Source: Dehalococcoides mccartyi
GTDB lineage: Bacteria > Chloroflexota > Dehalococcoidia > UBA2979
DNA: 64,000 nt
Assembly: GCA_945865925.1 (NCBI GenBank)
Contig: CAMBFG010000008.1
Coordinates: 1 to 64,000 of the forward strand
Reading direction: 5' to 3'
A model generated the notes under the pieces. That model did no database searches and was not told where the DNA came from. It saw only the letters and a list, made by a program, of their open reading frames with translations. This document shows positions 33,546 to 41,129 of the stretch, in pieces. Each line of letters starts with the position of its first letter. Within the stretch, counting starts at the first letter, position 1. Position numbers and translations under genes: made by a program.

Positions 33546-34123
33546 CGGTTGATCCGCGAACGGGCGGGGCTGAGCCCCTCGAAGGAGAAGATCTTCGCGG
33601 CGAGGGCTGCGAGCAGCAGGACGACCCCGAGGGTGAGTTCGTTCGGCTCGCCCATCGCGAACGCGATCACCGGCACGGAGGTCAGCCCGACGAACCCGGA
33701 GAACCGCTTGCGCCGCGTAGCGAAGAAGAGCACGGCGGTGAGCGTGATGGCGGCGAACGCCGCCAGCGGCACAAGGCCGAACCAGGCGCCCACGGTCGTC
33801 GCGGTGCCGTTGCCGCCCTTGAAGCGCAGGAACACCGAGTAGTCGTGCCCGATAACGGAGGCGAGGCCCGCGAAAATCGCGAGGGTGTGGCTATCGCTGA
33901 CCCAGTACGCGAGGCCGACCGCCGCCGTGCCCTTGCCGATGTCGCCCGCAGCTGCGACCAGTGCCGGCGCGAGACCGATGTTGTCCCACACGTTCATCAC
34001 GCCCGGGTTGCCGTCGCCGATGTGGTGGATGTCCCGGCCGCCGGTCCAAATGAAGGCGACGATGTACGAAGCGGGGACGGAGCCCAGCAAGTACGCAGTG
34101 GCGAGGATCATCGCGATGGTCAC
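33542..34123 (-). CDS. plsY: glycerol-3-phosphate acyltransferase PlsY
   Basis: The polytopic membrane enzyme transfers an acyl group from acyl-phosphate to glycerol-3-phosphate, starting phospholipid synthesis. Motifs are YLLGSVPASYI, GDGNPGVMNV, DIGKGTAAV and GHDYSVFLRFKGGNGTATTVG, separated by hydrophobic helices. I prefer GTG 34123, with GGAGG 4 bases before it, giving 193 residues; the track start ATG 34147 would place that GGAGG inside the gene. The second motif has GDGNPGVMN where many PlsY have GSGNxGATN. Confidence 0.92.
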   Translation of the reverse strand: MTIAMILATAYLLGSVPASYIVAFIWTGGRDIHHIGDGNPGVMNVWDNIGLAPALVAAAGDIGKGTAAVGLAYWVSDSHTLAIFAGLASVIGHDYSVFLRFKGGNGTATTVGAWFGLVPLAAFAAITLTAVLFFATRRKRFSGFVGLTSVPVIAFAMGEPNELTLGVVLLLAALAAKIFSFEGLSPARSRINR

Positions 34124-34193
34124 GTGGCCTCCGGGGAGCGTCCTCATGATACCGCGCCACCCGTTACTAGCCCCTGTCCCCCGTCACCCCACA

Positions 34194-34224
34194 CAGACAG
34201 CCCCGGCATTGCCGGGGCTGTCTG
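34194..34224 (-). terminator. strong hairpin terminator after the cupredoxin gene
   Basis: A 14-bp perfect stem CAGACAGCCCCGGC/GCCGGGGCTGTCTG with a 3-base loop lies 22 bases past the stop of the cupredoxin gene on the minus strand, before plsY begins. The tail lacks a long T-tract. Confidence 0.75.
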
Positions 34225-34245
34225 GCGTTCAAGGCTGATGCTCGG

Positions 34246-34671
34246 CTACTGGACGGTGATGGTGCCCGTCATCGTCGGGTGGATCATGCAGGCATAGGCA
34301 ATGGTGCCCGCCTTCGTCGTCGTGAACTTGAAGGTGCCCCCACGGCCGTCGATCGTCTTGGAGTCGAAGGTCGTCTTGTCCACGGACGTCGCGGTGTGCG
34401 AAGTGGTGTCCTGGTTGACGAACTCGATGACGCTTCCCACCTTCACGGTGGGGGACGGCAGGGTGAAGTCGTTGATCACGGCGCGCACATTGCCCTCGGC
34501 GACGGCCGGTGCTTTCGCGGCTGCCGTTGCTGCTGCCGCCGTGCCCGCCGAGGCGGTCGTGGCGGCCTTCGCTGGCGTCGCCTCGGGTGTGGCTTCGTCG
34601 CTCGAACAGCCAGCGACGATAAGTGTGGCGACGAGCAGTGTCGCCGCTGCGGCCCAACGGATCCGGTACAT
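34246..34671 (-). CDS. cupredoxin-domain lipoprotein
   Basis: The 141-residue protein starts at ATG 34671 (GGAGA before it). The signal has basic YRIRW, a hydrophobic core and lipobox LIVAGC with Cys22, then an Ala/Thr linker to residue 58, then a plastocyanin-like domain. Copper ligands His92, Cys128, His131 and Met134 (TSHTA, YACMIHPTM) form the type 1 copper set. It is probably a membrane-anchored extracytoplasmic blue copper electron carrier. The redox partner is unknown. Confidence 0.92.
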   Translation of the reverse strand: MYRIRWAAAATLLVATLIVAGCSSDEATPEATPAKAATTASAGTAAAATAAAKAPAVAEGNVRAVINDFTLPSPTVKVGSVIEFVNQDTTSHTATSVDKTTFDSKTIDGRGGTFKFTTTKAGTIAYACMIHPTMTGTITVQ

Positions 34672-34830
34672 GGTCACGGTCTCCTCTGACAGTCGCGCAC
34701 GTGGCGCGGTCTTGTCGAGGGTGTCCGGCTGGCCGCACCCGTTGCCGGGTACCGAGCCCCTCGTGACACCGACTGGCGGCGTCAAGGGGCGGAGCGTACT
34801 CGCGCCTCGGCGGTGCCGCTAGCGGCAGGC

Positions 34831-35241
34831 TCAGCGCGCCTCGTCGATCGGGCGGCGGCCGGAGAATCCGGAAGTGCGAGGGTGCCACCAGTCGATGTCG
34901 TCTTCACCGGCGCGCCAACACCAGTACGCCAGGACGCCATCGATCGTTGTCGGGAAGTCGATGAGTCCCTCATCCAGCCCCTTGATCTCGGCGCCGGCTC
35001 CCGTGATGGCGGAGATCTGCCGCTGGGCCTCCTCGCCGAGGCGGCGCAACTCGATGTTGACCTCGCGGATGCGACGCTCGCCGACCACGCCGTTGTTCAG
35101 ATGGCGGCGGTTGAGGGCGTTGAGTTCGTCCTTCACGCCGCGGAGCGTGTGTTGGGTGCGCTGCAACTCGGCGACCGTATCGCGGATCAGGCGTAGTGCC
35201 GCCCGGGCTTCCTCCAGCGTGAAGTCGCCACCCGCGGGCAT
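34831..35241 (-). CDS. DUF2203 family protein
   Basis: The 136-residue protein has a helical N-terminal half (LEEARAALRLIRDTVAELQRTQHTLRG) and the family-defining C-terminal block IKGLDEGLIDFPTTIDG-VLAYWCWRAGEDDIDWWHPRTSGFSGRRPI. No activity is known for the family. It is soluble. It starts 6 bases after the stop of the membrane-anchored protein gene upstream, so the two are likely co-transcribed. Confidence 0.92.
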   Translation of the reverse strand: MPAGGDFTLEEARAALRLIRDTVAELQRTQHTLRGVKDELNALNRRHLNNGVVGERRIREVNIELRRLGEEAQRQISAITGAGAEIKGLDEGLIDFPTTIDGVLAYWCWRAGEDDIDWWHPRTSGFSGRRPIDEAR

Positions 35242-35247
35242 CGAGCC

Positions 35248-35679
35248 CTACTCCGACCGGTCGAGGTCACCCGGTGCGTCGGGCGCGTAGCCCTCGTCCT
35301 CCACGACGGAGGCGCTCCAGCCGCCACGCCCCCACATCTCCTGCGGGTCGAACCCGAGCGCACCGGTGGTAGCGCGCTCGACCGCCTCACGGAGCGACGA
35401 CAGGTCACCGCCGAAGGAGGCCACGCCAAGGTTCACGCCGAAGGCGGCGAGCGGGGAGGGGATATGCAGCCACGACCACGGCGCGTCGTTCACCCGCAAG
35501 GCGGCGACGATGCCGGGGACCACGTCCTGGGGCCGCAACGTCACCCGGCGGATGTCGATGTCCATCGGGTCGAGGCCAGCCTCCTGGCGCCGTCGCGCTT
35601 CCAGCACCACGCGGCCGAGGACAGCGCCAAGCGCGGCCCCGATCAGGACAAAGAGGGCGGTGCGGAGGCGGCTGAACAT
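35248..35679 (-). CDS. membrane-anchored hypothetical protein
   Basis: The 143-residue protein has one N-terminal transmembrane helix (TALFVLIGAALGAVLGRVV) followed by a basic patch (EARRRQE) and a soluble cytoplasmic part with VTLRPQDVVPGIVAALRVNDAPWSWLHIPSPLAAFGVNLGVASFGGDLSSL. No motif is recognised. It is directly upstream of the DUF2203 gene in the same unit. Confidence 0.72.
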   Translation of the reverse strand: MFSRLRTALFVLIGAALGAVLGRVVLEARRRQEAGLDPMDIDIRRVTLRPQDVVPGIVAALRVNDAPWSWLHIPSPLAAFGVNLGVASFGGDLSSLREAVERATTGALGFDPQEMWGRGGWSASVVEDEGYAPDAPGDLDRSE

Positions 35680-35781
35680 CAGGGGCTCCTCGGGGGCAGT
35701 CAGTCCCTCGAAGGTACCGCAGAGCAGTCGGCCGAGGTCAAACTGAGCGTGATGTCAGGGCGAAAGTAATGTTCAGGTGTA

Positions 35782-35810
35782 TTGACACGTTCGCCATTCA
35801 ATGCCAGACT
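35782..35810 (+). promoter_or_regulatory. sigma-70-type promoter for the aquaporin gene
   Basis: A perfect -35 hexamer TTGACA is followed after 17 bases by CAGACT, a weak -10 match. The predicted start lies about 40 bases before ATG 35852. The local sequence is more AT-rich than its surroundings. The weak -10 leaves doubt. Confidence 0.45.
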
Positions 35811-35851
35811 GCGCCCATCGAACCGCCTTCGGGCGGGGATACGGGGCCACC

Positions 35852-36535
35852 ATGGACGACGCACTCGACCCGCGAGCACTTGTCGCCGAAGCGATCGGGG
35901 CGTTCACGCTCACGTTCGCCGGTGCCGGCGCAATCATCGTGGCCTCCGGCAAGACGAACATCGGTTTGCTCGAAATCGCGCTGGCGCACGGCCTCGCGAT
36001 TGCCCTGATGATCTCGGCGCTGGGCGCCATTTCCGGGGGGCACTTCAACCCGGCGGTCACCGCTGCCATGTGGGTGACAAGGCGCATCGGGACGATCTCG
36101 GCGCTCGGCTACGTGGTGGCGCAACTTGCCGGTGCGGTGATCGCGGCGCTCGCGCTGCGCGGCCTGTTCCCCGAGGGCCTGCGGGTGGAGGCGAACCTCG
36201 GCGCAGCCGCGCTTGGCCCCGGCATCGACTTCGCGCGTGCCGTCGGCATCGAGGCGATCCTGACGTTCTTCCTCGTGACGGTGATCTTTGGCACGGCCGT
36301 CGATTCGCGTGGCCCGAAGGTGGTCGCGGGACTCGCCATCGGCCTCACGATCACGATGGACATCCTGGCGGCTGGCCCGCTGACCGGCGCGGTGATGAAC
36401 CCCTCGAGGGCGTTCGGGCCGGCGCTGGTGGCTGGCGCCTGGGATGACCAGGTCGTGTGGTGGATCGGGCCGATCATCGGCGCGGTCGCCGCTGGCCTCC
36501 TCTACCACTACGTGCTGATCGAGGAGAAGGCGTAA
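35852..36535 (+). CDS. aquaporin/glycerol facilitator (MIP family)
   Basis: The 227-residue membrane channel has six hydrophobic helices and two half-helices. The first pore motif is NPA at residues 66-68 (GGHFNPAVT) and the second is NPS at 183-185 (VMNPSRAFGP), with Ser in place of Ala. It conducts water or small neutral solutes. I start at ATG 35852 because family proteins begin close to the first helix. The gene has its own promoter and terminator. Confidence 0.93.
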   Translation: MDDALDPRALVAEAIGAFTLTFAGAGAIIVASGKTNIGLLEIALAHGLAIALMISALGAISGGHFNPAVTAAMWVTRRIGTISALGYVVAQLAGAVIAALALRGLFPEGLRVEANLGAAALGPGIDFARAVGIEAILTFFLVTVIFGTAVDSRGPKVVAGLAIGLTITMDILAAGPLTGAVMNPSRAFGPALVAGAWDDQVVWWIGPIIGAVAAGLLYHYVLIEEKA

Positions 36536-36627
36536 GTCACGCCAGCGCGGCGAGAGGCCGCGCGTATCCCAACTGACACCCGCATCTGTCGCAACTATTA
36601 CCCCCGCCGCACGGCAGATGTAGGTGA

Positions 36628-36653
36628 GAGGGCGGCCCGTAAGGGCCGCCCTC
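36628..36653 (+). terminator. hairpin terminator between the aquaporin and dut genes
   Basis: The 11-bp stem GAGGGCGGCCC/GGGCCGCCCTC closes a GTAA tetraloop between the convergent aquaporin and dut genes. It can serve both directions. A T-tract is lacking. Confidence 0.75.
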
Positions 36654-36681
36654 GAACTATCTCCAGCAGCATGCTGACGTC

Positions 36682-37119
36682 CTACCGCAGTCCGGTACTG
36701 CCGTGGCCGCCCGCGCCGCGCTCGGTGTCCTCGAGCGACTCAACCTCCACCCATTCGGCGGGCGCGAGGCGCGCCACCACCAGCTGCGCGATGCGGTCGC
36801 CGTCGTTCACCTCGAAGGGGCCGCAGCCCGGCAGGCAGTACATCGTCACGAAGAGCTCGCCGCGGTAGTCAGCATCGATGGTGCCGAGGACGGAGAGCAC
36901 GCCTCGCGCGGCGAGGCCCGAGCGTGGCCTCGACTGGACGTCCCAGCCCTCGGGTGCCGCCATCGCGATGCCCGTGGGCACCTTCACGGGCTGCTCGCCG
37001 ATGCTCAACGGGGCGTCGAGGCAAGCGTGGAGGTCGTAGCCGGAGGCGGCAGCGCTCTGGCGCGCCGGGATGCGGGCCGAAGGTCGCAGACGCCGGACAC
37101 GCAGCACAGCATCGGTCAC
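36682..37119 (-). CDS. dut: dUTP diphosphatase
   Basis: The 145-residue trimeric dUTPase shows its five motifs: ASGYDLHA, RPRSGLAARG, GTIDADYRGEL, GDRIAQLVV and the flexible C-terminal RGAGGHGSTG. It converts dUTP to dUMP and pyrophosphate. Product dUMP feeds the flavin-dependent thymidylate synthase ThyX found at 46581. ATG 37119 overlaps the alpha/beta hydrolase stop by 4 bases. Confidence 0.96.
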   Translation of the reverse strand: MTDAVLRVRRLRPSARIPARQSAAASGYDLHACLDAPLSIGEQPVKVPTGIAMAAPEGWDVQSRPRSGLAARGVLSVLGTIDADYRGELFVTMYCLPGCGPFEVNDGDRIAQLVVARLAPAEWVEVESLEDTERGAGGHGSTGLR

Positions 37120-37949
37120 TGGCGCGCAGCGGCCGGTGCAACGAGCGATACGGGTTGGGCGTGGGCCTCGGTGAACCGCACGAGGACAGCGGCCACGCGA
37201 TCCGGGATCTGCGCCGGTGGGTAGTGGCCGATGTCGGTGAACACGTGGAGGTGCCGGCGAGCCACATCGAGTTGGAGATAGCCCCGCAGCGGGTCAGCGG
37301 GCGAGACGACATCGTCAGCGTCGCCGAGCATGACGAGGGTGTGGACGGGGATCTTCGGCGCTTCGTCCTGCAGGCCCGGCCACGGCGCTTCCTGGCCGCG
37401 TGCGCGCTCAAGGGGGTTGGCGCGGATGTCGCGCCACAGCGCGGCGCGTGCGGCCTCGTCGAGGCCCATGTGCTGGCGTGTCCAGGCCTCGGAGGGTGAG
37501 CCATCGCTGGTCGTGACGGCCGTCGGACGCGCGGCGCGGCGGGTGCGCTCCTCGTCAGAGAGTCCGGCGCGCGCCGGATCCGGGCCGGCGATCAGCGCCA
37601 GGGCGCGGACGCGAGTGTGGTGGCGGCGGACGTAATACCTGGACACCAGCGTCCCGAGCGAGTGACCGACGAGGGTGAAGCGCGTGAGTCCGAGCGCGTC
37701 GACGGCGGCGGCGAGGTCTTCGGCGTAGGCCGCCGGCGTGTAGTCAGCCTGCGAGGCACCTCGGTCGGAGGCGCCCGCACCGCGGGTCGAGATCGCATAG
37801 GAGTGGACGCCTGCCTCGGCAAGGTGGCGCTGCACGCTGGCCCACTGGCGATGCGAGGAGGCCGCGCCGTGGATCAGCACCATCACGTTGTCGCCGCTCC
37901 CGGCCTCGTCGTACTCAAGCCTGACCGGACCGGCCTGCACTATTGGCAT
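37116..37949 (-). CDS. alpha/beta-hydrolase
   Basis: The 277-residue protein starts at ATG 37949 (GGGAG before it). It has the oxyanion segment LIHGAASSHRQW, nucleophile elbow GHSLG, a later acid near GDADDVVSPADP and catalytic His in FTDIGHYPPAQ. This is the complete Ser-Asp-His layout of the soluble esterase/haloperoxidase-like branch. The substrate is unknown. It is translationally coupled to dut. Confidence 0.9.
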   Translation of the reverse strand: MPIVQAGPVRLEYDEAGSGDNVMVLIHGAASSHRQWASVQRHLAEAGVHSYAISTRGAGASDRGASQADYTPAAYAEDLAAAVDALGLTRFTLVGHSLGTLVSRYYVRRHHTRVRALALIAGPDPARAGLSDEERTRRAARPTAVTTSDGSPSEAWTRQHMGLDEAARAALWRDIRANPLERARGQEAPWPGLQDEAPKIPVHTLVMLGDADDVVSPADPLRGYLQLDVARRHLHVFTDIGHYPPAQIPDRVAAVLVRFTEAHAQPVSLVAPAAARQ

Positions 37950-38024
37950 CTGGCACTCCCCCTCGCGCGGCGCCAATGATAGCGAGGCGTGCGGCGCGAG
38001 CCTCGGACGTCCGCACACAGAAGA

Positions 38025-38041
38025 CCCCGCGCGAGGCGGGG
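38025..38041 (-). terminator. hairpin terminator after the polyferredoxin gene
   Basis: CCCCGC and GCGGGG pair around a 5-base loop, followed on the minus strand by TCTTCTGTGTG, which is mildly T-rich. It sits 33 bases after the polyferredoxin stop. Confidence 0.6.
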
Positions 38042-38073
38042 CCGTTCCGATCGAGGTGTGCAGCGAGCGAGCG

Positions 38074-38580
38074 CTAGGTGGTGGCAGCGGCGCGCTGCAG
38101 GCCCTTCCCCTTCTTGGGGGTGAGGATCTCCAGCGGGTAGACCTTCTTCTTCAGCATCTCGCGCGGCGGGTCGATGTAGATGGCGCCCCAGCCGCAGGCC
38201 TCTTCGCAGAGCCGGCAGCCGACGCACTTCTTGTCGTCCACGGTCGCGATGCCGTAGTAGTCGTGGTGGTTCGGCGCGTCCTGCAGCGTCAGCGCCTCGA
38301 ATGGGCAGATGTTGATGCAGAGCTCGCAGCCAGAGCCGATGCAGTTCTCTTCGATGATCTTGGAGAGCGGCAGTTCGCGGCGGGGGAAGGTGCGGCAGAG
38401 GTCGCCGATTTCGTCGAGGATGGCCTCAGGCGGGCAGACCGCGCCGCAGGCTCCGCAGTTGATGCAGAGTTCCTCGTCGATGATGTGAATCTCGTTGCGC
38501 CGGCCGGAGATCGCCTCGACCGGGCACTTCTTCACACAGGCCGTGCAGCCGATGCAGGTCTCAATGATCGTGTACGGCAA
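38074..38580 (-). CDS. polyferredoxin with four [4Fe-4S] motifs
   Basis: The 168-residue protein has motifs CIGCTACVKKCP, CINCGACGAVCP, CIGSGCELCINICP and CVGCRLCEEACG, so up to four cubane clusters. The third has an extra residue in its first spacer. The N-terminus is TIIETCIGC, and I start at TTG 38580 (GAGAGG before it) because upstream residues lack family character. The C-terminus is basic. It is soluble and likely shuttles electrons for oxidoreductases. The gene stands alone. Confidence 0.88.
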   Translation of the reverse strand: MPYTIIETCIGCTACVKKCPVEAISGRRNEIHIIDEELCINCGACGAVCPPEAILDEIGDLCRTFPRRELPLSKIIEENCIGSGCELCINICPFEALTLQDAPNHHDYYGIATVDDKKCVGCRLCEEACGWGAIYIDPPREMLKKKVYPLEILTPKKGKGLQRAAATT

Positions 38581-38687
38581 GACGGTGCCTCTCGGTCCGC
38601 GCGGTTCCGGGGCCACCTTACCAACGGCCTGCCGCGCCAGCAACCAGATTCGCGAGGGCGGGTGCGCTGTTTCTATGCCCGGCGCCC

Positions 38688-39065
38688 TCAGGTCGCGAGG
38701 CGCTCGGCAATCGCGTTCACCTCGTAGGGCGGGGGGAGCAGTTCCACGCGGATGGCCTCGGCGGAGAGGACGGCGTCGCCGGATGCCAGGAGCAGGATGC
38801 GGCTGTTCGGTGCGGCCCGCCGGAGGGCGCGGGCGTACCCGGGCACGGATGCCTCCGGCCCACCCGCCACGATGAGGTCGTACCGAGCGCGGTCCAGCCA
38901 GTCGAGGGCCTCGGAGGCGGTGACGCCGCCATCCACGGTGTAGTCGAACTCCTGGAGCAGGTAGGCCGTCGCGCGGGCCGCACGGGCTTCCGAGACGACC
39001 ACGAGGGCTGATCCTCGTCGCGCCAGGCTGCGTTCCGCGCGGCGACCCCAGATGTCGCTGTCCAT
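38688..39065 (-). CDS. degenerate receiver (CheY-like) domain protein
   Basis: The 125-residue protein starts at ATG 39065 after GGAGGGCGAG. It keeps the alternating strand-helix pattern of a receiver (ALVVVSEARAARATAYLLQEFDYTVDGGVTASEALDWL; DLIVAGGPEASVPGYARAL; SRILLLASG). The acidic pocket, the phospho-acceptor Asp (AGG here) and the conserved KP Lys (replaced in LLPPP) are all missing. It cannot be phosphorylated in the usual way and may act as a protein-interaction module. No kinase lies beside it. Confidence 0.75.
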   Translation of the reverse strand: MDSDIWGRRAERSLARRGSALVVVSEARAARATAYLLQEFDYTVDGGVTASEALDWLDRARYDLIVAGGPEASVPGYARALRRAAPNSRILLLASGDAVLSAEAIRVELLPPPYEVNAIAERLAT

Positions 39066-39210
39066 CTCGCCCTCCGAGGTCAGACCCGCCGCCTGCGGTC
39101 CTCTACAAATATCGGCACCGGGGACGCCTTGCACAGCGTCGCGAGCCCCCGACTTATCAACGGCCTGTCTCGGCAGCGGGAGTTACGATGAGCGTCTGAG
39201 GGGGCTGACG

Positions 39211-40092
39211 ATGGCGATCCAGGTCGGCGGACACGTTTCTTCTTCGGGCGGCATCTTCACCGCCATCGACCGTGCGCTCGCCATCGAGGCGGAGGCGTGC
39301 CAGATCTTCGTGAGCGCGCCCCAGACCTGGCGCCCCACCAAGCACACCGATGCGGCGATTGCGCAGTTCAAGGCGCGCCGCGCGGAGTCCGGGCTGGGGC
39401 AGGTGTGGATCCACAACATCTACCTCGCCAACCTCGCCTCGGAAGACTCGCTGATGATCGAGAAGTCCGTCGCGAGCGTCGTGAACGCGATGACCGTAGG
39501 CGCGGCGATCGGTGCGGAAGGCATCGTGCTGCACACCGGCTCGCACAAGGGGCTCGGCCTCGCGGCGGTGCTCGACCGCGTCGTCGACTCGCTCCAGCGC
39601 ATCCTCGATGCCGCGCCGGCAGGGCCACTGCTCGCACTTGAGACGATGGCGGGGCAGGGCGGCACGATCGGGACGAAGTTCTCCGACCTCGGCACGCTGC
39701 TGCGCACGGTGAACTCGCCGAGGCTGGCGACGTGCCTCGACACGTGCCACTCGTTTGCGGCCGGGTATGACATCCGCACGAAGGATGGCCTGAAGGCGGC
39801 GCTCGCGGAGTACGACGGCGAGATCGGCCTCGACCGGCTCGCGGTCGTACACGCGAACGACTCGAAGACGCCACTGGGCGGCTTCCGTGACCGTCACGAG
39901 AACATCGGCGACGGCTTCCTCGGTATCGAGGCCTTCGAGTTGCTCATGGGGCACCCGGCGTTCGAGGGCAAGGCGTTCCTGCTGGAGGTGCCCGGCCTGG
40001 CGACGGAGAAGAGCCCGAAGGGTGACGGGCCCGACCTCGAGAACGTGCGACGCCTGAAGGCGATCCGCGACGGTGTGCCCGTCCCGCGTTAG
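39211..40092 (+). CDS. nfo: endonuclease IV
   Basis: The 293-residue AP endonuclease cuts DNA 5' of abasic sites in base excision repair. It has the trinuclear zinc ligands of the family in IVLHTGSHKGLG, ALETMAGQGG, CLDTCHSFAAGYD and VVHANDSKTPLGGFRDRHENIGDGFLG. I use ATG 39211, as the track start adds 53 residues not seen in the family. It is divergent from the receiver-like gene. Confidence 0.95.
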   Translation: MAIQVGGHVSSSGGIFTAIDRALAIEAEACQIFVSAPQTWRPTKHTDAAIAQFKARRAESGLGQVWIHNIYLANLASEDSLMIEKSVASVVNAMTVGAAIGAEGIVLHTGSHKGLGLAAVLDRVVDSLQRILDAAPAGPLLALETMAGQGGTIGTKFSDLGTLLRTVNSPRLATCLDTCHSFAAGYDIRTKDGLKAALAEYDGEIGLDRLAVVHANDSKTPLGGFRDRHENIGDGFLGIEAFELLMGHPAFEGKAFLLEVPGLATEKSPKGDGPDLENVRRLKAIRDGVPVPR

Positions 40093-40104
40093 GTCAGCCC
40101 TCGG

Positions 40105-40419
40105 CTAGCGGCGGACATCCCGAGGCGCTCCCGCGAGGACGAGGAACTCGTCCTCCCAGTGCAGGATCTCCCGCACGAGGTACTCGGAGACGGCGCCCTC
40201 TTGCGTCGGGATGTCCGGGTCGGCCTCGAAGATCACCATCAGGCGCTTCGCCATTTCGTCGTGGGGCATGCGCTGGTCGCCGGTGTCGTCCCGCACCTTC
40301 TGCTCCGCCTCCATGACGATGTCGCAGAGTTCGGATGGGACGAACGAATCGAGTTCACCGCTGAGCATCTCAGCGATCCAGTCGGCGCCTTCACCAGACA
40401 GTTTCGGGTCAAGCGGCAT
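40105..40419 (-). CDS. small acidic hypothetical protein
   Basis: The 104-residue soluble protein is acidic and mostly helical (LSGEGADWIAEMLSGELDSFVPSELCDIVMEAEQKVRDDTG). It ends with EYLVREILHWEDEFLVLAG. ATG 40419 follows GAGAGCCCC. It is convergent with nfo, with 12 bases between the stops. I do not recognise the family. Confidence 0.7.
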   Translation of the reverse strand: MPLDPKLSGEGADWIAEMLSGELDSFVPSELCDIVMEAEQKVRDDTGDQRMPHDEMAKRLMVIFEADPDIPTQEGAVSEYLVREILHWEDEFLVLAGAPRDVRR

Positions 40420-40538
40420 CGGGGCTCTCCTCGGCTCTCGCAGAGCGTCCGCGTCGTGTTGCCCGCAGGCTACGACGCGGACGCCGGTTCGCGCGAGAGG
40501 GGGCATCGAGGGCTGGGCGCGCTCAGGTGCCTGCGGCG

Positions 40539-40952
40539 CTACTTGGCGATCCAGGCACCCATCCCGCTGATCTTGTCGAGGTCCAGGCGGACGGAGACGC
40601 GGCGCTCCTTGTCGTTGAAGCCTCCGTATGACTCACGGCCGGTGTACTTCTTCGACAGGCGGTTGATCTGGTCGTTCGCGCCCTCCTCGGAGAGGACGGC
40701 GGTACCCTCGAACACTGCATAAGTGCGAGGCGCGTCGGGGTCCTGCACGGAGACGGCGATGTGCGAGGTGCGGCGCATGTTGAACCACTTGTGACGCCCG
40801 GTCGCGGTGTTGAAGGTCAGGGCGCCATCGCGCTCCTCAACCCAGACCAGCGTCGCGTGCGGCGAACCGTCCTTGTTGGTGGTGATCACGAGGGCGTGCG
40901 CGGCGGGCTTGTTGAGCAGATCGCGCGCGGCGTCGGGCAGCGGGAGGGACAT
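40539..40952 (-). CDS. PPOX-class (F420/FMN-binding) oxidoreductase
   Basis: The 137-residue split-barrel protein shows LLNKPAAHALVITTNKDGSPHATLVWVEERDGALTFNTATGRHKWFNMRRTSHIAVSVQDP, the pattern of PPOX-class F420-dependent enzymes. A typical C-terminal YTG-type motif (KKYTGRESYGGF) is present. It may reduce an unknown substrate with F420H2 or FMN. GGAG lies 6 bases before the ATG. Upstream are a small inverted repeat and a DnaA-box-like sequence. Confidence 0.85.
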   Translation of the reverse strand: MSLPLPDAARDLLNKPAAHALVITTNKDGSPHATLVWVEERDGALTFNTATGRHKWFNMRRTSHIAVSVQDPDAPRTYAVFEGTAVLSEEGANDQINRLSKKYTGRESYGGFNDKERRVSVRLDLDKISGMGAWIAK

Positions 40953-40973
40953 CGGGGGCTCCGTTCGAGTTCG

Positions 40974-40986
40974 TTACGGATCGTAA
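40974..40986. promoter_or_regulatory. inverted repeat upstream of the PPOX gene
   Basis: TTACG-GAT-CGTAA is a perfect 5+5 inverted repeat 22 bases before the ATG of the PPOX gene, a position suited to an operator or part of the 5' untranslated region. The match is short and may be chance. Confidence 0.3.
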
Positions 40987-41129
40987 GTAATCACGAGAGT
41001 GCGCCTCGCGTCCACTCGCTTTGAAGGGGCATCGCGAAGGCATTACAGGCGGGGATAACTCATCCACAGGGCAGAATGTCCAGCGCGTCCGTGATGCACA
41101 GCAATGGATTGCGATTCGTTACGCGAGCG

